Shown here: positions 33,408 to 45,865 of the stretch, in pieces | Layout of the letters: the number at the start of each line of letters is the position of its first letter | Numbering within the stretch: position 1 is the first letter of the stretch | Assembly: GCF_016802725.1 (NCBI RefSeq) | Contig: NC_052666.1 | Location: 6,985,001 to 7,049,000 of the forward strand | Direction of reading: 5' to 3' | Source: Solenopsis invicta | Lineage: Eukaryota > Arthropoda > Insecta > Hymenoptera > Formicidae | DNA: 64,000 nt | Program-made: the position numbers and the translations under genes | The notes under the pieces: generated by a model | What the model was told of the DNA's origin: nothing | What the model saw: the letters and a program-made list of their open reading frames with translations, nothing else | The model's database searches: none

Positions 33408-34604
33408 GCGTGTACACGTAGTAAATGTTATAATTTTATACTAAGCAACATAAATACATGTAACTTTATACATATAACACATAGTTACAGATTACTTGTA
33501 TATTGTAATCTTTATTTTTATATTGATACTACTATTGTTGTGTTAAATAATGCTCTTTAAAGAATTTTAACTATGTCCTTTACTTTTATTGTCAATAATT
33601 TTTATTTAATTACTTTAAATTCTAGCTTTTATTAGTATTATGTAATCATTAGTATTTTTAAATCAATAATGTTAATTAATAATGCATCTTTTTGCGTTTA
33701 CTGACAATTATGATCTGGAATTAAAAAATACATGCATGTGACGTTAAACCAATTATACCGTTATCAAAAGAAAAGCCACAAATTATAAGTGATATTATTC
33801 GTGAGAATTTTTATTGGGTGTATTATTATTAACTAAGTAAAATTAAATAGATTTTACAATTTTATCTAATAGAGGAAAGATGAAGATGGTAAGATACGTG
33901 TTGGATGGAGGTACCATATTATATGATACATTTAAAATCTATGCATTGAAATCTAAGAATAACTGTTAAAAATAGACTTTTTAAACATTGTAAAATGGAA
34001 GTAACTGGTCATTAATAATTATTGCATTTTTCTAAAAGCTGCTTTTCAGTTTTACTGGTAGGTGTAATTTTTACATGTACGTACTCTCTACTCTGTACTT
34101 TCTACATAATTTTGAGAAGTACATTAAATATCAAGTTTTTAACTTTAGTCTTGCTTGAAGGTCTTGAATGTGGCTTGTAAATGATATAACTGAATTGAAC
34201 GTATGCCATAATACGTATATGAATTCAACGTATAAAGTTATATAATGTAAAGAATGGGGTTGAGAGATGGTTAACCGTTTACATTAAGAGTGTAATACCG
34301 CTCTTATGTCTTTACAATATTATTGTGTACGTTACATAATACTTACTAGATATAAAGAAATTATTCTAATTAGATTGTTCCGAATAAAACATATTTTATA
34401 AAATGTTTATTATATTCTGTGGTACTTATTAGTAATATTTACAAGAGAAATCATTAATTTATAATTTGTGACTTTTTATAATTACAAGTGCTTTTTATGA
34501 CATTGATTGTTAGCATTCCATGATTTCCTTGCCATCTCACAAACGCATTTTTTTTTATTCTTCAATACATTGTAAATTACATTCATTCTATATACCCAAT
34601 AAAC
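33408..34604. other. AT-rich spacer, nothing recognised
   Basis: No gene or repeat signature seen. Confidence 0.5.
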
Positions 34605-34612
34605 CTCTACTT

Positions 34613-34844
34613 CAGGCATGGCCCACAAACTATAGCTCGAGCTTCTCCGCTTCCCTTTCCACACGCGCGAGTCACGTGCACATACTGTAGCATAGTAGGG
34701 ACCGAGAGCGGTCGTATGGAGGTGGGGATATAGGGGATAGGTGGATTGCGGAGTCAGAAGGAAAGACGGAAAGAAGCAACCGTGCGAAGAGGGAGCATGT
34801 TCTCCTCCTCACATGCTTCGTGGGCGCCCACAGGGCCATGCCTG
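34613..34844 (+). mobile_element. hAT-type MITE copy 2, 232 bp, perfect 8-bp duplication
   Basis: The ends CAGGCATGGCCC and GGGCCATGCCTG are flanked by the perfect 8-bp repeat CTCTACTT (34605-34612 and 34845-34852). It is the inverted relative of 6311-6531. The 8-bp duplication and CAG-type ends assign it to hAT. Confidence 0.9.
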
Positions 34845-37148
34845 CTCTACTTATAGAGGGATTGCTAGAACTTGATGGTCAATTTGATGTTGATGAAAAT
34901 TGCATCGCGTTAATATTTTCAGAGTTATGTATAAAAAAGCAAAATGGTGTTTTACCATGTTTAATTCATTCCTCTATTATAATATTTTGACATAGTTTTT
35001 TTTATTCTTTTTAATTAAACACGTGTTTTATAAATATTATTAGTTTGTCCTGAGTATAGTGGCCAATTAATAGAAGAAAATATTGCCAAAGACAAAAATT
35101 ACAATAACGAAAATTATAAATGTTAACAAACAGTTATTAACATTATTTTATATTAGTAATATGAAATAATGATGTTATTATAGGCATGAAAATAGATAAT
35201 GAATTTGAACACCCGTCTACATCTAATATTATACTTAACAATCCTGGAGGTAATTCTAATCAAATCCAATCTATAAAAATTTGTAATAGAAATCCTGTAG
35301 TAGAGAACACTATAATAGAGAATGTTTAAAACGCGACACATTTTGACCTAACTAAGTTTAACCAGCAAGGTAAAAAGAGATATATAGTATATTACTAACA
35401 CAATAAAAAAGATTGTTTTAATTTTCTTAAAAAAATTAAAATATATATTTGTCTTCTCTTAGTATTATCTAAAATATATAATTTTTTATTTAAAATTTTT
35501 CCAGATTTTTATCAATTACCTGTAGAACTTAATAATTCAAAAGATATAAGGTAATAAATTAATATTTATTTTGTTATTACATTAAAAATCTTTTTTCATT
35601 AAGCTTATGACATAATGCAGGGACATTCTTGTATTGCCATTTGATGTAACAGAAAAAGAATTTGATCAAACAGAAAAAGACATATACAGCTCGACTCAAT
35701 TTACAAGTAATGAACAAGTATTTCATGATATTAGTCTCGAAGATGTATTATTTCCAGGACTGTTTACTTTATCAAATGTGCGAGAAGATGGTAAAATTTT
35801 ATGTTAATTAAAAAATTTTAATTAGAATTATTTATTGTAATAATTGGATAAAACTTTAATTTTTAATAACAAGACATTTTTACTTTGAGTACATTGATAC
35901 TATTAAATAATTAAGAAATTGATATATTAAATAATTAAGAAATTTATAAGTACTTTGTTTTATTTTAGAAGAGAAAAGTACTAATACAATCAATAAAACA
36001 AGTGATTCTTCTTACGTACCTGATTCAGATACTTCTGCAAATAGTGCAGATACTTCTGCAAATAAGATACAAAATTCGAAAACTTCTTTAAAAAATCAGG
36101 ATTTATCTAAAATATCACATAATATTAGTTTGGAAACTTCCATTAAACATAGCGCACCCGATGACACAAATGTTTGTAAAAACTGTGAAATCTGGAAATA
36201 AAAAGGATTTTTGTATTTATTGTTAAACTGAACAAACAAAATTGAGTAGTTATCTCAACAGGAAACATAAAGATGTAAAAGAAGTAAAGGATATTTTTTG
36301 TATTCCCAAAGGACAGCCAGAGCGCAGAATGTTAATTAAAAAAATTCGTAAAAATGGACAATTTCTATTTAACACTAATTCAACTATTAATACGGGCGAA
36401 TTAAAAGTGATGAGACGTCCTAACGCTAAATATAATAAAAAAGCATGTGATTTTGTTATATGTTTGCAATGCAAGGGTAATTATTCCAAAATTTGCTATT
36501 CGGTATCATTATAAAAGATGCAGTAAAAACAATTTTGCAAAACAAAGGACTATATTAACAAAATCAAGAAAAATTACAGGCCGAATTCATAAATCGGCAT
36601 GTAAAACTCTTCGAGAACGCGTTTTTCCTTCAATGAGAGATGACAGCAAGAGTGATAAGATATGACGAACTAGCTATTGATTTCGGAAACAAACTATGTG
36701 AAAAATATCAAGGTCCTCATTTTTATGATATGATTCGACAAAAATTGCGCCAAATTGGTCGTCTATTACTTAGAATAAAGAGTCAAAATAATGATATTGA
36801 TGATCTTTTTACGATCTTTACACCAGATAAATACGATGATTGTCTTAGAATTGTCAGATCTTTAGCAGGCTTAAATGACTCGGAAACTGGTTTTAAAACT
36901 CCATCATTAGCAACCTCTTTAGGTACTTTACTAAAACAACTTTGTAAACGGTGATTACGGTCATTACGGTAATGATAAAAAGACGAGATAAAATAAATCG
37001 AAAATTAGCAGAAAAATTTTTAAGCTTATTAACGGAAGATTATTCGTCTTCTATAGTTTGAACAGCTGTTGAAACCCAGCATAAGATAAGAAGACATGCA
37101 AAAAAATTATTACCAATTCAAGATGATATTAAGAAGTTAGAGACTTTT

Positions 37149-37872
37149 TTGAATAATAAATTGAAAATGGTGTACGATTCTTTAAAGCAAACGTTTTCTT
37201 TCATTGCTTGGGAGACATTGGCAGAAACTTGTTTATTATCCGTTCAATTATTTAACCGTCGTAGACTAGGAGAAATTAAACGTGCTTTAGTTGAAGATTT
37301 TCACAGTTACGAAAAAATTAATGAAAGTATAATTGGGACATTTTATCAATCGCTTAGTAATGAAGAAAAAAAATTAGCAAAAAAATATGTACAAATTACC
37401 TTAAGAGGAAAATTAAGACGCACTGTACCTATTTTACTGCATAAGCAAATGTTTGAAAATTTACTTCTAAGCTACCGCAAAGAAGCGAACATACATTCAA
37501 ATAATCCATATTTTTTTGGAATGCCTGGTACATTAAAAGGAGACTACTGTTATTTAAAAGCATGTGATCTTATGAGAAAATACTCGGAGGAATGCGGAGT
37601 ATCACATCCGGATAGATTGCGACGAACTAATTTAAGAAAACATTTAGCAACCACATGTATCAATTTAAACCTCAAAGATCATGAGGTTTCCGACTTAGCT
37701 AATTTTATGGGTTACGCTGATAAAATACACATAGAGCATTATCGACGACCTATTTTAAGTAGAGAAATATTTCAAGTCTCAAAATTATTAGAAATTGTGC
37801 ATGGAAAAGACAGCGATGAAGAAACAGAGGAAAATGATATCGAAGAAAATAATTTTTACCAAATATCATCAC
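37149..37872 (+). pseudogene. Tyrosine recombinase catalytic region (within the gene above)
   Basis: This is the longest intact piece of the gene. It opens with a helical region, WETLAETCLLSVQLFNRRRL, continues with LRGKLRRTVPILLHKQMFEN and YFFGMPGT, and closes with the TNLRKHLATTC, DLANFMGYADKIH and EHYRRPI motifs. An acidic stretch (DSDEETEENDIEEN) precedes the splice donor at 37873. The enzyme family cuts and rejoins DNA through a covalent tyrosine link. Confidence 0.75.
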
Positions 37873-38306
37873 GTAAATTTATTTTATTTCTTTTGTATGC
37901 TTTAATAATAACTAATAAATATTTTGGAATATTGTTAGCTTTTAATTTATTAGTAAATTACCATTATAACTTAATTCTTTTATTAAAATAAAATAATGCA
38001 GATTTAGAATTCCAAATTATTATAATTCTTAAAGTTTTACAATTTTCTTTACTTCTCTATAAAGAATAACAGTTTTATTAAAAAATTCAAACAGTAATAT
38101 GTTAGAGTACGACCTTATATCCAGTATTAAAATATTAATTATTTAATTTAAATCTTTATGTTACAGAACAAATTCGTATTAAAGAAAATGTTTACGAGAT
38201 TTGTCTATAATTCCTTTTTATTTATGCAAATTTATTATTCCTTAGAATTTTGTTGTATTACTTGTTTGAAATATCTAATATAAATCTATTTAAAATAATA
38301 ATATAG

Positions 38307-38314
<8 letters not shown>

Positions 38315-38368
<54 letters not shown>
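38315..38368. repeat. (TA)n microsatellite
   Basis: An uninterrupted TA run lies in the intron upstream of the fifth exon of the recombinase gene. Confidence 0.95.
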
Positions 38369-38375
<7 letters not shown>

Positions 38376-38911
38376 AATTTAAAATTTAATTAATATGTAC
38401 ATATAAAATTAATCCGTATTATTGTTTTAAATAATTATCAAAAAAATTTGATTTATATTGTGAAGATATAAGTAGACAATAATTAGTATTGTAAGAAATC
38501 ATATTTTAATGCTTTGTGTACATTGTTTTTACAGATTCACTAAATTCTGAAGAATCAAACATATATGATACAAGTAAAAATAAATCTGTATCCCCTCCCT
38601 CACATGAAAATCATAAAAAAAACATTCAAGTAAGTTTAATTTATGGAAAATTAATATAAATTATACTTATACCATATTTGTATTATATGTTAATTATATA
38701 TCAGCATCTCCATTTGGAAAATGTGTTCGTCGACGACGGACCGAAGAAAAAAAAAAGTATTGCATATGCATCATTCAAACATATTCATTTTGAAATTCAA
38801 CCTTCTTTTAAAAAAATCCAAAAATTGAAGAATGAAAACCCCGTGATTTTTAATAGAAATTGTGCAACAATTAAAGCATGGGTAAACAATCAAATGAAGA
38901 AAAAGAAATAA

Positions 38912-39314
38912 TAGAAGATAAGGTTATATTTCAAAAAATTTGTTTATGAGCGTTTGTTCCGAAATATTTTATCCGATTTATTTTTAGTAACAAAAAATAT
39001 TTTGACAATTTTTCTGTAAATGTTAATCTAATTAACATAAATTCGTTGTAAATCTTAACAAACATTTTCAGTTAAAATATAATATAAACTGTAATTAATA
39101 TTGGAAAATTTAATGTAACCATTAAAATTAAATAAAATTATGATACGTATGCAACTCCCTGGTAAAAATTACGGATAGAAACGGACAGAAAACGTATCCT
39201 ATCCATATTTGTCTGCTTTACTATGCGTTTCTTAATCCGTAATTACAGACAGAAACCGATAGAATGCGTTTCGTAATCTATCGGCTTCTGTCCGTAAAAA
39301 CGATAGACAAATGC
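38912..39314. other. AT-rich spacer leading into the minisatellite
   Basis: 39170-39310 holds diverged relatives of the minisatellite unit in both orientations (CGGACAGAAA and TTTCTGTCCG); otherwise nothing. Confidence 0.5.
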
Positions 39315-40060
39315 CAATTTTCTCCGTTTCTGTCTGTGAATGCGTATGCGCATCCTGTCCGTTTCTGACTGCAATTGGATATATACTTATCCTGTCCGTT
39401 TCTGTCTACAACTGGATACATATGCATCCTATCCGCTTCTATCTGCAAATACGTACACGCATCCTATCCGTTTCTGTCTGCAAATACGTATACGCAACCT
39501 GTCCATTTCTGTCTGCAAATACGTATACGCGTTCTGTCCATTTCTGTCTGCAAATACGTATACGCGTTCTGTCCGTTTCTGTCTGCAAATACGTATACGC
39601 GTTCTGTCCGTTTCTGTCTGCAAATACGTATACGAATTCTGTCCGTTTCTGTCTGCAAATGCGTATACGTATCTTGTCCGTTTCTGTCTGCAAATGCGTA
39701 TATGCATCCTGTCCGTTTCTGTCTGCAAATACGTATATGCATCCTGTCCGTTTTTGATACAAATACGTATACGCATTTTGTCTGCAAATCCGTATACGCA
39801 TTCTGTCCGTTTCTGTCTGTAAATGCGTATACGTATCCTGTCCATTTCCGTCTGTAAATACGTATACGCGTTCTGTCCGTTTCTGTCTGCAAATGCGTAT
39901 ACGCATCCTGTTCATTTCTGTCTGCAAATGTGTATACGCATTCTGTCAGTTTCTGTCTGCAAATGCGTATATGCATCCTGTCCGTTTTTTTCTGCAAATA
40001 CGTATACGCATTCTGACCGTTTCTGTTTGCAAATACGTATATGCGTGCTGTTCGTTTCAA
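39315..40060. repeat. 35-bp minisatellite, about 21 copies
   Basis: The unit TCTGTCCGTTTCTGTCTGCA plus AATACGTATACGCGT repeats head to tail every 35 bp with single-base variants. As 35 is not a multiple of three and the unit has few stop codons, open frames of 130-200 codons appear in several frames on both strands. These are repeat artefacts, not genes. Confidence 0.92.
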
Positions 40061-40687
40061 AGAATGGACAATTATGATAGCTAAATTACGCTATGTTACG
40101 TTACATTATCGTAATGTAACCATGTACTTGTAACGAGAAAAGGGAGGAAAAAGGAGATAAGTCTTGATATAGAGTTTCAAAAACTCATAGAATCTTTAAA
40201 ATTTAAGACCAAAACGATTAAAAGTAATCGCATAATTATCGAGATATTAAGTTGTTAACTTATACGTAAATCATCCTACCTAAAAATAATTGAAATATAA
40301 GCTTATAGGCAGCAATTGGCAGATGAAAAATTTTTTATGACCATTTCAAATGTTAATTTGTTAAATTATTCGAGAAATTTGATGGAGACTTGTAGAGACA
40401 ATTTTATGCATCAAAATGATTATATTACTAGCTCTTCGATATACAGTTAAACAGAATTATAATTATAAATTCTTTCTCCTGAATCTTGTAGCAATAGATG
40501 TTAAAAAACGTAAGAATAAGCCTCATATTAGTTGTTCAAGGAAAGAAATTTAACATTTATAGCATATTATGATTTTTTGAACGGTCAGAGCCGGACTAAA
40601 AGGGGGGGGGGATTAAGAAGACGACGGCACCGGGCACAATGCTGTAGGGGGCGCCGTCAAGCGCCGACGCCTCTACCGGCGCCCTAT

Positions 40688-40859
40688 GGGCCTGTTGCAC
40701 ATGAAATGCATAACAGAGCACAAACGTAGTATAAACTAATGGCCACTAAAATGAAAACCTTATGTAAATCAATATGGCGACTTTATGCCAGATGCTCAAT
40801 GGTCCAGCGATCTTATGCTGTATTTATGCTTTGTTATGTATTTCATGTGCGACAGGCCT
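40688..40859. mobile_element. 172-bp MITE nested in the hAT element
   Basis: GGGCCTGTTGCACATGAAAT at the left and ATTTCATGTGCGACAGGCCT at the right are ~35-bp imperfect inverted repeats. The GGGCCTGTTGCA end is reminiscent of PIF/Harbinger, but a clean 3-bp duplication is not visible. Confidence 0.65.
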
Positions 40860-41155
40860 AATACGTAATCTGTCCAATGTGTCCGAAACTCGAGATAACG
40901 TAATTGTGTTCAGTCCTTTTCCGCTTAATTTTTGCTTTTAGCCCTTTTTATTTTTTCAAATTTTATTTTAATTAAAAAACAAGTACTGTTCTTGAAGTTA
41001 TATTGATAATAAAGTAAAAGTATTCCTAACCTAACATTTAAAAAATAAAAGGTATGTCTTTTATAGTAGTAAATCATGTTTTTTCTTTTTAGTATAACTA
41101 TAAAAATATCTAAATGTATACCGCAACTATTTAATATTTCTTCAATGTTATTTTT

Positions 41156-43731
41156 ATGTCAGTTTATGGTAGATTGACGATTAAAATGTCAAAAAAATCA
41201 GGAGCAGAGATAAGAAAGATACGCACAAGGAAAGAAGAAGAAAAAATAGAGTCAGCAAAAAATTGGAAGCAATGCTTAGCCCGAATTGCAAAAGTAACAG
41301 AATCAAATACAAGTGGAATATCAGAAGACGGAAAAAAAGATAATGTTCCTGTAATTACGTTTAGTTCAAGCGATGTTCATGAATCTAGTTCGAGAGAAAT
41401 ATCAGAAGATGAAAAGAAAAAAGTATCCAATATTATTGTCGGCACTTCTACAGAAGAACAATGTAATCCAGAGGAAGAATAAAAATTTAAAAACATAAAC
41501 TATAGTGATCCCGCTACTTGGCAAAGAATGAACATTTATAATGAACATTTTATTTGTGCCTTGGTAGCTCATGGTCCAGTTCATGATACGGAAGTAGATT
41601 TTTCCCACTCAGCAAGTAACGACGGGCGTCATTTTTCTGCAGCATAGTTTTTTAAATGTATGCCAAATGGTGAAAAAGTAAAGAGGGACTGGCTCTTGTA
41701 TAGTAGATCGAAAGGAGCAGTATTTTGTTTCTCTTGTCTACTATTTAGCAAAAACAGCATGAATTCTCTAAAAATTGCAAATATTGATAGCAGTTTTTCC
41801 AACTGAAGAAAAATGAATCCTCAAATTCTTGATCACGAAAACAGCGTAAAACATAAAATGCATTTATTAAATGGAAGGAATTAGAACGATGCCTAAAACT
41901 TGGACACACTATTGATTCTGATATAGAAAAAAATATTCTAATGGAAAAAAATAAGTGGAGGCGGATTTTAATTGCGATAATTGACTCCATATTGCACTGT
42001 GCAGAGAATAATTTAGCCTTAAGAGGTACATCAGACAATATCGATGATCGTTAGTCAGGAATGTTTCTTAAAAATATCAGACTTATTGCAAAATGTGATA
42101 AAAAAATTGCGCGACATGTAGATTCAATTAGGAATAATCCAAATCGAACCGTATCATATTTTTCTAAAACAATTCAAAATAAAGTTCTACATCTTATGGA
42201 CAAACATAAAAAACAAAATTTTCGATGATATTAGAGAAGCAACCTACTTTGCAATTTCATTCGAATGCACTCCTGATATTTTCCACAAGGAACAAATAGT
42301 ACAGATTATTAGGTATGTTAAGCTCACAGATGATGGGCAATATAAAGTTGAGGAAAGATTTATTGATTTTATTGAATCAAAAAGCAAAACTGGTGAGGCA
42401 TTAGTTAGTCAAATCATTAACAAGATTCAAACGGATGGACTACATATAGAAAATTGCAGAGCACAATGCTACGATAACGGGTCAAATATGGCCGGTAAAT
42501 ACAAAGGAGTACAAGCTAGAACATTAGCAAGAAATGAATTTGCTTATTTTGTCCCATGTATACCTCATTCCCTCAATTTAGTGGGAGTACATGCGGCCAG
42601 TTTAACTTAAAAAATGATGTCATTCTTCGACACTGTTCAAAATCTTTTTGTGTTCTTTTCATCATCGACAGAAAGATGGGACATTTTAACAGCAAATTAA
42701 AAAAATTTTTTCTTAAAAAAGCAATCAGATACTCGATGGTCATAAAAAAAAAGAGCGATCGCTGCTTTATATCAGGAACTTGAAAATGTTATTAAAGCAT
42801 TAGAGAAAATTATTGAATTAAAAAGAAATGTAAAAACGGTATCAGCTACCAATAGATTTTTAAAACAAATTGATTATGATTTCATATGTAGCTTTACAGT
42901 TTGGTACAACATTCTAAACAAAATTGACAAAGTGAATATAGCATTGCAGAAAAAAGAACTATCTATTTCTCAGGCAAATACGTTAATTGATGGGTTAAAA
43001 ATTGATATAATGGACACTCGAAATCAAATCGCAGATTTTTATAAAGAAAGTTCTACTTTAGCTGCTTTATTAAACATCGAGGAAGTTTTGTTTTAAAGAA
43101 ACGCGTAAAAGAAAGGTTCCAAAATAATTTTTCTACGAGGCGGAAGATGAAAGCCAATCACTGACTGAAGAAGACAGATTTAAAGTTACCTATTTGGAAG
43201 TCATTGACACAATAATTAGTCATTTAAATTGGAGATTCCGAGAATTAACTAAAATTGCTTCTGATTTTGAATTTCTTAGTGGTAAAAGTCTTTTATTTTT
43301 AGATACAGATGAATTAAAATTACGTAGTACTGATCTAGCTTTAAAATACAGTAAGGATTTAAACTCAAGTGAACTTGTCACTGAAGTAATAAGTGCAAAA
43401 ACGTTATTAAAAGCTTTAAATAAAGATTTTCAAATTAAATTATTTAGAGGTCTTACAGTTAATAAATTATTATAATTTAACTTCAGGTTATCTTAATATG
43501 CAAGTTGCTTATCGAATATATTTAACAATATCTGTGACATCTGCTAGTGCTGAAAGATTGTTTAGCAAACTTAAAATAATTAAAAACTATTTAAGATCAA
43601 CTATGAATCAAAACAGGATAAGTAATCTTAGTTTGTTATCTATTGAATGGGATTTGGCAAAGTCATTATATTATAGTGACTTAATAGAAAACTTTTCTAC
43701 TTTAAAAGTTCGTAAAGTGAGGTTTACCTAA
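41156..43731 (+). pseudogene. hAT transposase, ZMYM1-like with TTF-type finger
   Basis: Across many stops and frame changes the plus strand can be followed from a charged N terminus (MSKKSGAEIRKIRTRKEEE) through a TTF-type finger (KRDWLLYSRSKGAVFCFSC), FKNIRLIAKC-type core, the catalytic-region block CYDNGSNMAGKYKGVQA and PHSLNLVG, to the C-terminal dimerisation region (TSASAERLFSKLKIIKNYLR; NRISNLSLLSIE). This order is that of hAT transposases related to vertebrate ZMYM1-like proteins. The number of lesions indicates an old copy. A ~400-bp stretch around 43080-43190 is too broken to follow. Confidence 0.8.
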
Positions 43732-44352
43732 GCTTTTATTTTTGTTAATACAGTTAATCTTGAAATTGTTTACAGTATCTTGTTAATAAAAAAATATATA
43801 TATATACAATATATATATATATTCTATAAATATGTTTAAATTTTCATAATTTTCTTTAAAGATTTGTTTCCAGAATAAAACATATATCTTTTATATAATA
43901 AAAAAAACTTTTTACAATACCAAAAAATTCCTTTTTGTTATTTTTACACACGTTTTATTTTGTCTTACTATTTTACGCATAATACTTTCAGGTTTAATTT
44001 GGATGACTTGTCAACGCATTCAAATTTTAGTTGAAATAATAAAATTTTTAATCGATTGCAGAAATAATATAGGATGTCAAAACGCAAAAGCAAAGTTAAA
44101 ATCTCTTAGACTAAAACTGTGTTAGTTTCTACACCAAGAAATTTAATTTTTAAGCTACGTTTTCTTTTATTATGATTAGAAGCATTTTGGCACAGTTTAA
44201 GTAGATAAAAACTACAAAAAATGCAAAGATACAAAACAAAATACTACACTTTTGCGTTTTGTTATTTATTGTAATATGCCTTTAGGATAAGGGCGCAATA
44301 TTCTACATTCATCCTAGGCGCAAGATTGCCTTAGTTCGGCTCTGTTTGAACG

Positions 44353-45505
44353 AACACAATACCATACTTACAGAATGCTGTAAAACACATGCTATAAAAT
44401 TGCTCGACTTTGAGAAAATATTTTCAAATTACTAATGAATTTAAACATAAATAAACTATTAAATATAATGTATTATGTATTTGAGATAATATTTTATATG
44501 ATTTCAATACTTATTTAATAACTTGCAAATTTGACTTTTGGCCAGTTATTTTGGATTTTGGACCACTGTGCGGCAATGAGGCACCTTCCGAAACGAGTGG
44601 TCAAGTTTTGTCACCGCCATTTTGTAATAAAACTATGCACTAAAATTTTTTTTTATTCTTAAAAGCATGTAGAATAAGGTACTTAAAAAGGATTTTGTAT
44701 TACTGTTTTTGTTTTCCTGTAAAAAATGATCAAAAATACGCCTTTTTTGGAGACCCTAGAGTAGCGTTACTCTTTAAGATCACAAAAATATTTGTAAAAT
44801 ATTTTTGTAAGTATTTATAGAAGTTTCAAATAATTATTATAAATATTTTGTAAATCTTTTGTGAATATTTTGTGTTATCTGAGCTATTCGTATATATTCG
44901 TATATATTGCTAAATTAAAGAAATAAAAAAAATTTATATATCTTGTAATATGCTCTACTAACATTATATTTTATAAATGTAAGATTTATTATAGATTTCA
45001 CGCACAGCACATGACATATTTAAATTTATGTTACATATTGTATACACAAATTTGACAGCATCATAATCAATCATATGGATGAGCGCATGACATGAATTCG
45101 CATTTTGATTTATATCGCGTTTTCATAAATTTATCGGAAAAGAAAATGTCGCAATCTCCTAACTGTACGTGTGTACATATATATAACACACACAAGGCAG
45201 CTTTGCCCGAACGGCAGCCCGGCAAGCGCGAGAGCGAGAGAGAGCGCGAGCGTCGATCGCCGACCTGTTTCGCTTAGTACCGCCCACGCCGGTAGGTGGC
45301 CGCAGCTGCGAGTAGTTTCTCCTGTTTAAGATTCCGCGACTAGGGTATAAGAGTCGCGATGTTACAATCCTCGACATCGACTGCGGTTCGTCGTTGACGC
45401 CCATCTCTAAATCAAATCTTAAACTGTGTAAACGTGAACTCGGGATCTGGGCGGGCTGTTCCCCTTCGTTACATTGCACTGTTTTTTCAGCTGTCTACTA
45501 TACAT
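44353..45505. other. Spacer; GC-rich promoter-like stretch at 45190-45500
   Basis: The first 800 bp are AT-rich and empty. From 45190 the DNA is GC-rich, with GAGAGAGCGCGAGCG, GGGTATAAGAGTCGCG (TATA-like) and no long meaningful frame. It could be a promoter or part of an unidentified LTR, and it abuts the first 295-bp direct repeat. Confidence 0.35.
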
Positions 45506-45800
45506 CAGTGATGCCGTTGAGGCGCCGATTTGCAGCACACGGACAGCACCGGCAGCCAGAAGGAACAGACCTACTCTCCCCACTCCTCGGCATTCGGCTG
45601 ATTCGGCGTGCGTCGTCGAGGCTCGACGGTCGAGCAGCCAAGGCGACGAGTGGGGACTGGGGAGGTCTTCCTGTCTCTTTCTTTCTCGAGCGGTTCTTCT
45701 CCTTCTCGCTGTATCCTCTTCTGTCTCGAGCGTTCTCTTTCTTTCTTGTTACAGGCATAGCTTTGCTTTCAGCTACGAATTCCGATTTTCGGGCGCAGAG
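45506..45800 (+). repeat. 295-bp direct repeat, left copy
   Basis: It runs from CAGTGATGCCGTTGAGG to TCGGGCGCAGAG. The same 295 bp occurs in the same orientation at 54494-54788 with two visible mismatches. The last 8 bases (GCGCAGAG) are also the first bases of the long inverted repeat. Confidence 0.9.
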
Positions 45801-45821
45801 TCGAGCGCGCGAGCGCGCGCG

Positions 45822-45865
<44 letters not shown>

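Larger units (their letters stand above)
35186..38911 (+). pseudogene. Crypton-like tyrosine recombinase gene, spliced and decayed
   Basis: Six exons can be joined with matching phases: 35186-35369, 35505-35550, 35621-35790, 35970-37872, 38535-38629 and 38705-38911. The product would have a Cys/His finger (DFCIYC, SSYLNRKH, then RYHYKRC), a middle region (VIRYDELAIDFGNKLCEKYQ), and a C-terminal recombinase of the phage-integrase type. Candidate catalytic residues are Arg in LFNRRRLGE, Arg and His in TNLRKHLATTC and Tyr in HIEHYRRPI; the usual second His in the GH motif reads GY. A basic Myb-like tail (VRRRRTEEK, then ATIKAWVNNQMKKKK) follows. Stops at 35327 and about 36219 and frameshifts near 36170, 36490, 36960 and in an A-run near 38750 show decay. 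Crypton is inferred; DIRS-like or a domesticated relative are alternatives. Confidence 0.7.
40584..44344 (+). mobile_element. hAT transposon (ZMYM-type), degenerate, 3.76 kb
   Basis: CAGAGCCGGACTAA near the left end and TTAGTTCGGCTCTG at the right form ~14-bp inverted repeats. TTTGAACG lies at 40576-40583 and 44345-44352 as an 8-bp target duplication; two extra bases (GT) separate it from the left CAGAG. A decayed hAT transposase lies between. A MITE is nested at 40688-40859. Confidence 0.75.

Noticed and set aside
39311..40084. CRISPR-like regular repeats
   Set aside because: The 35-bp units are contiguous with no unique spacers and lie in eukaryotic DNA, so this is a minisatellite.
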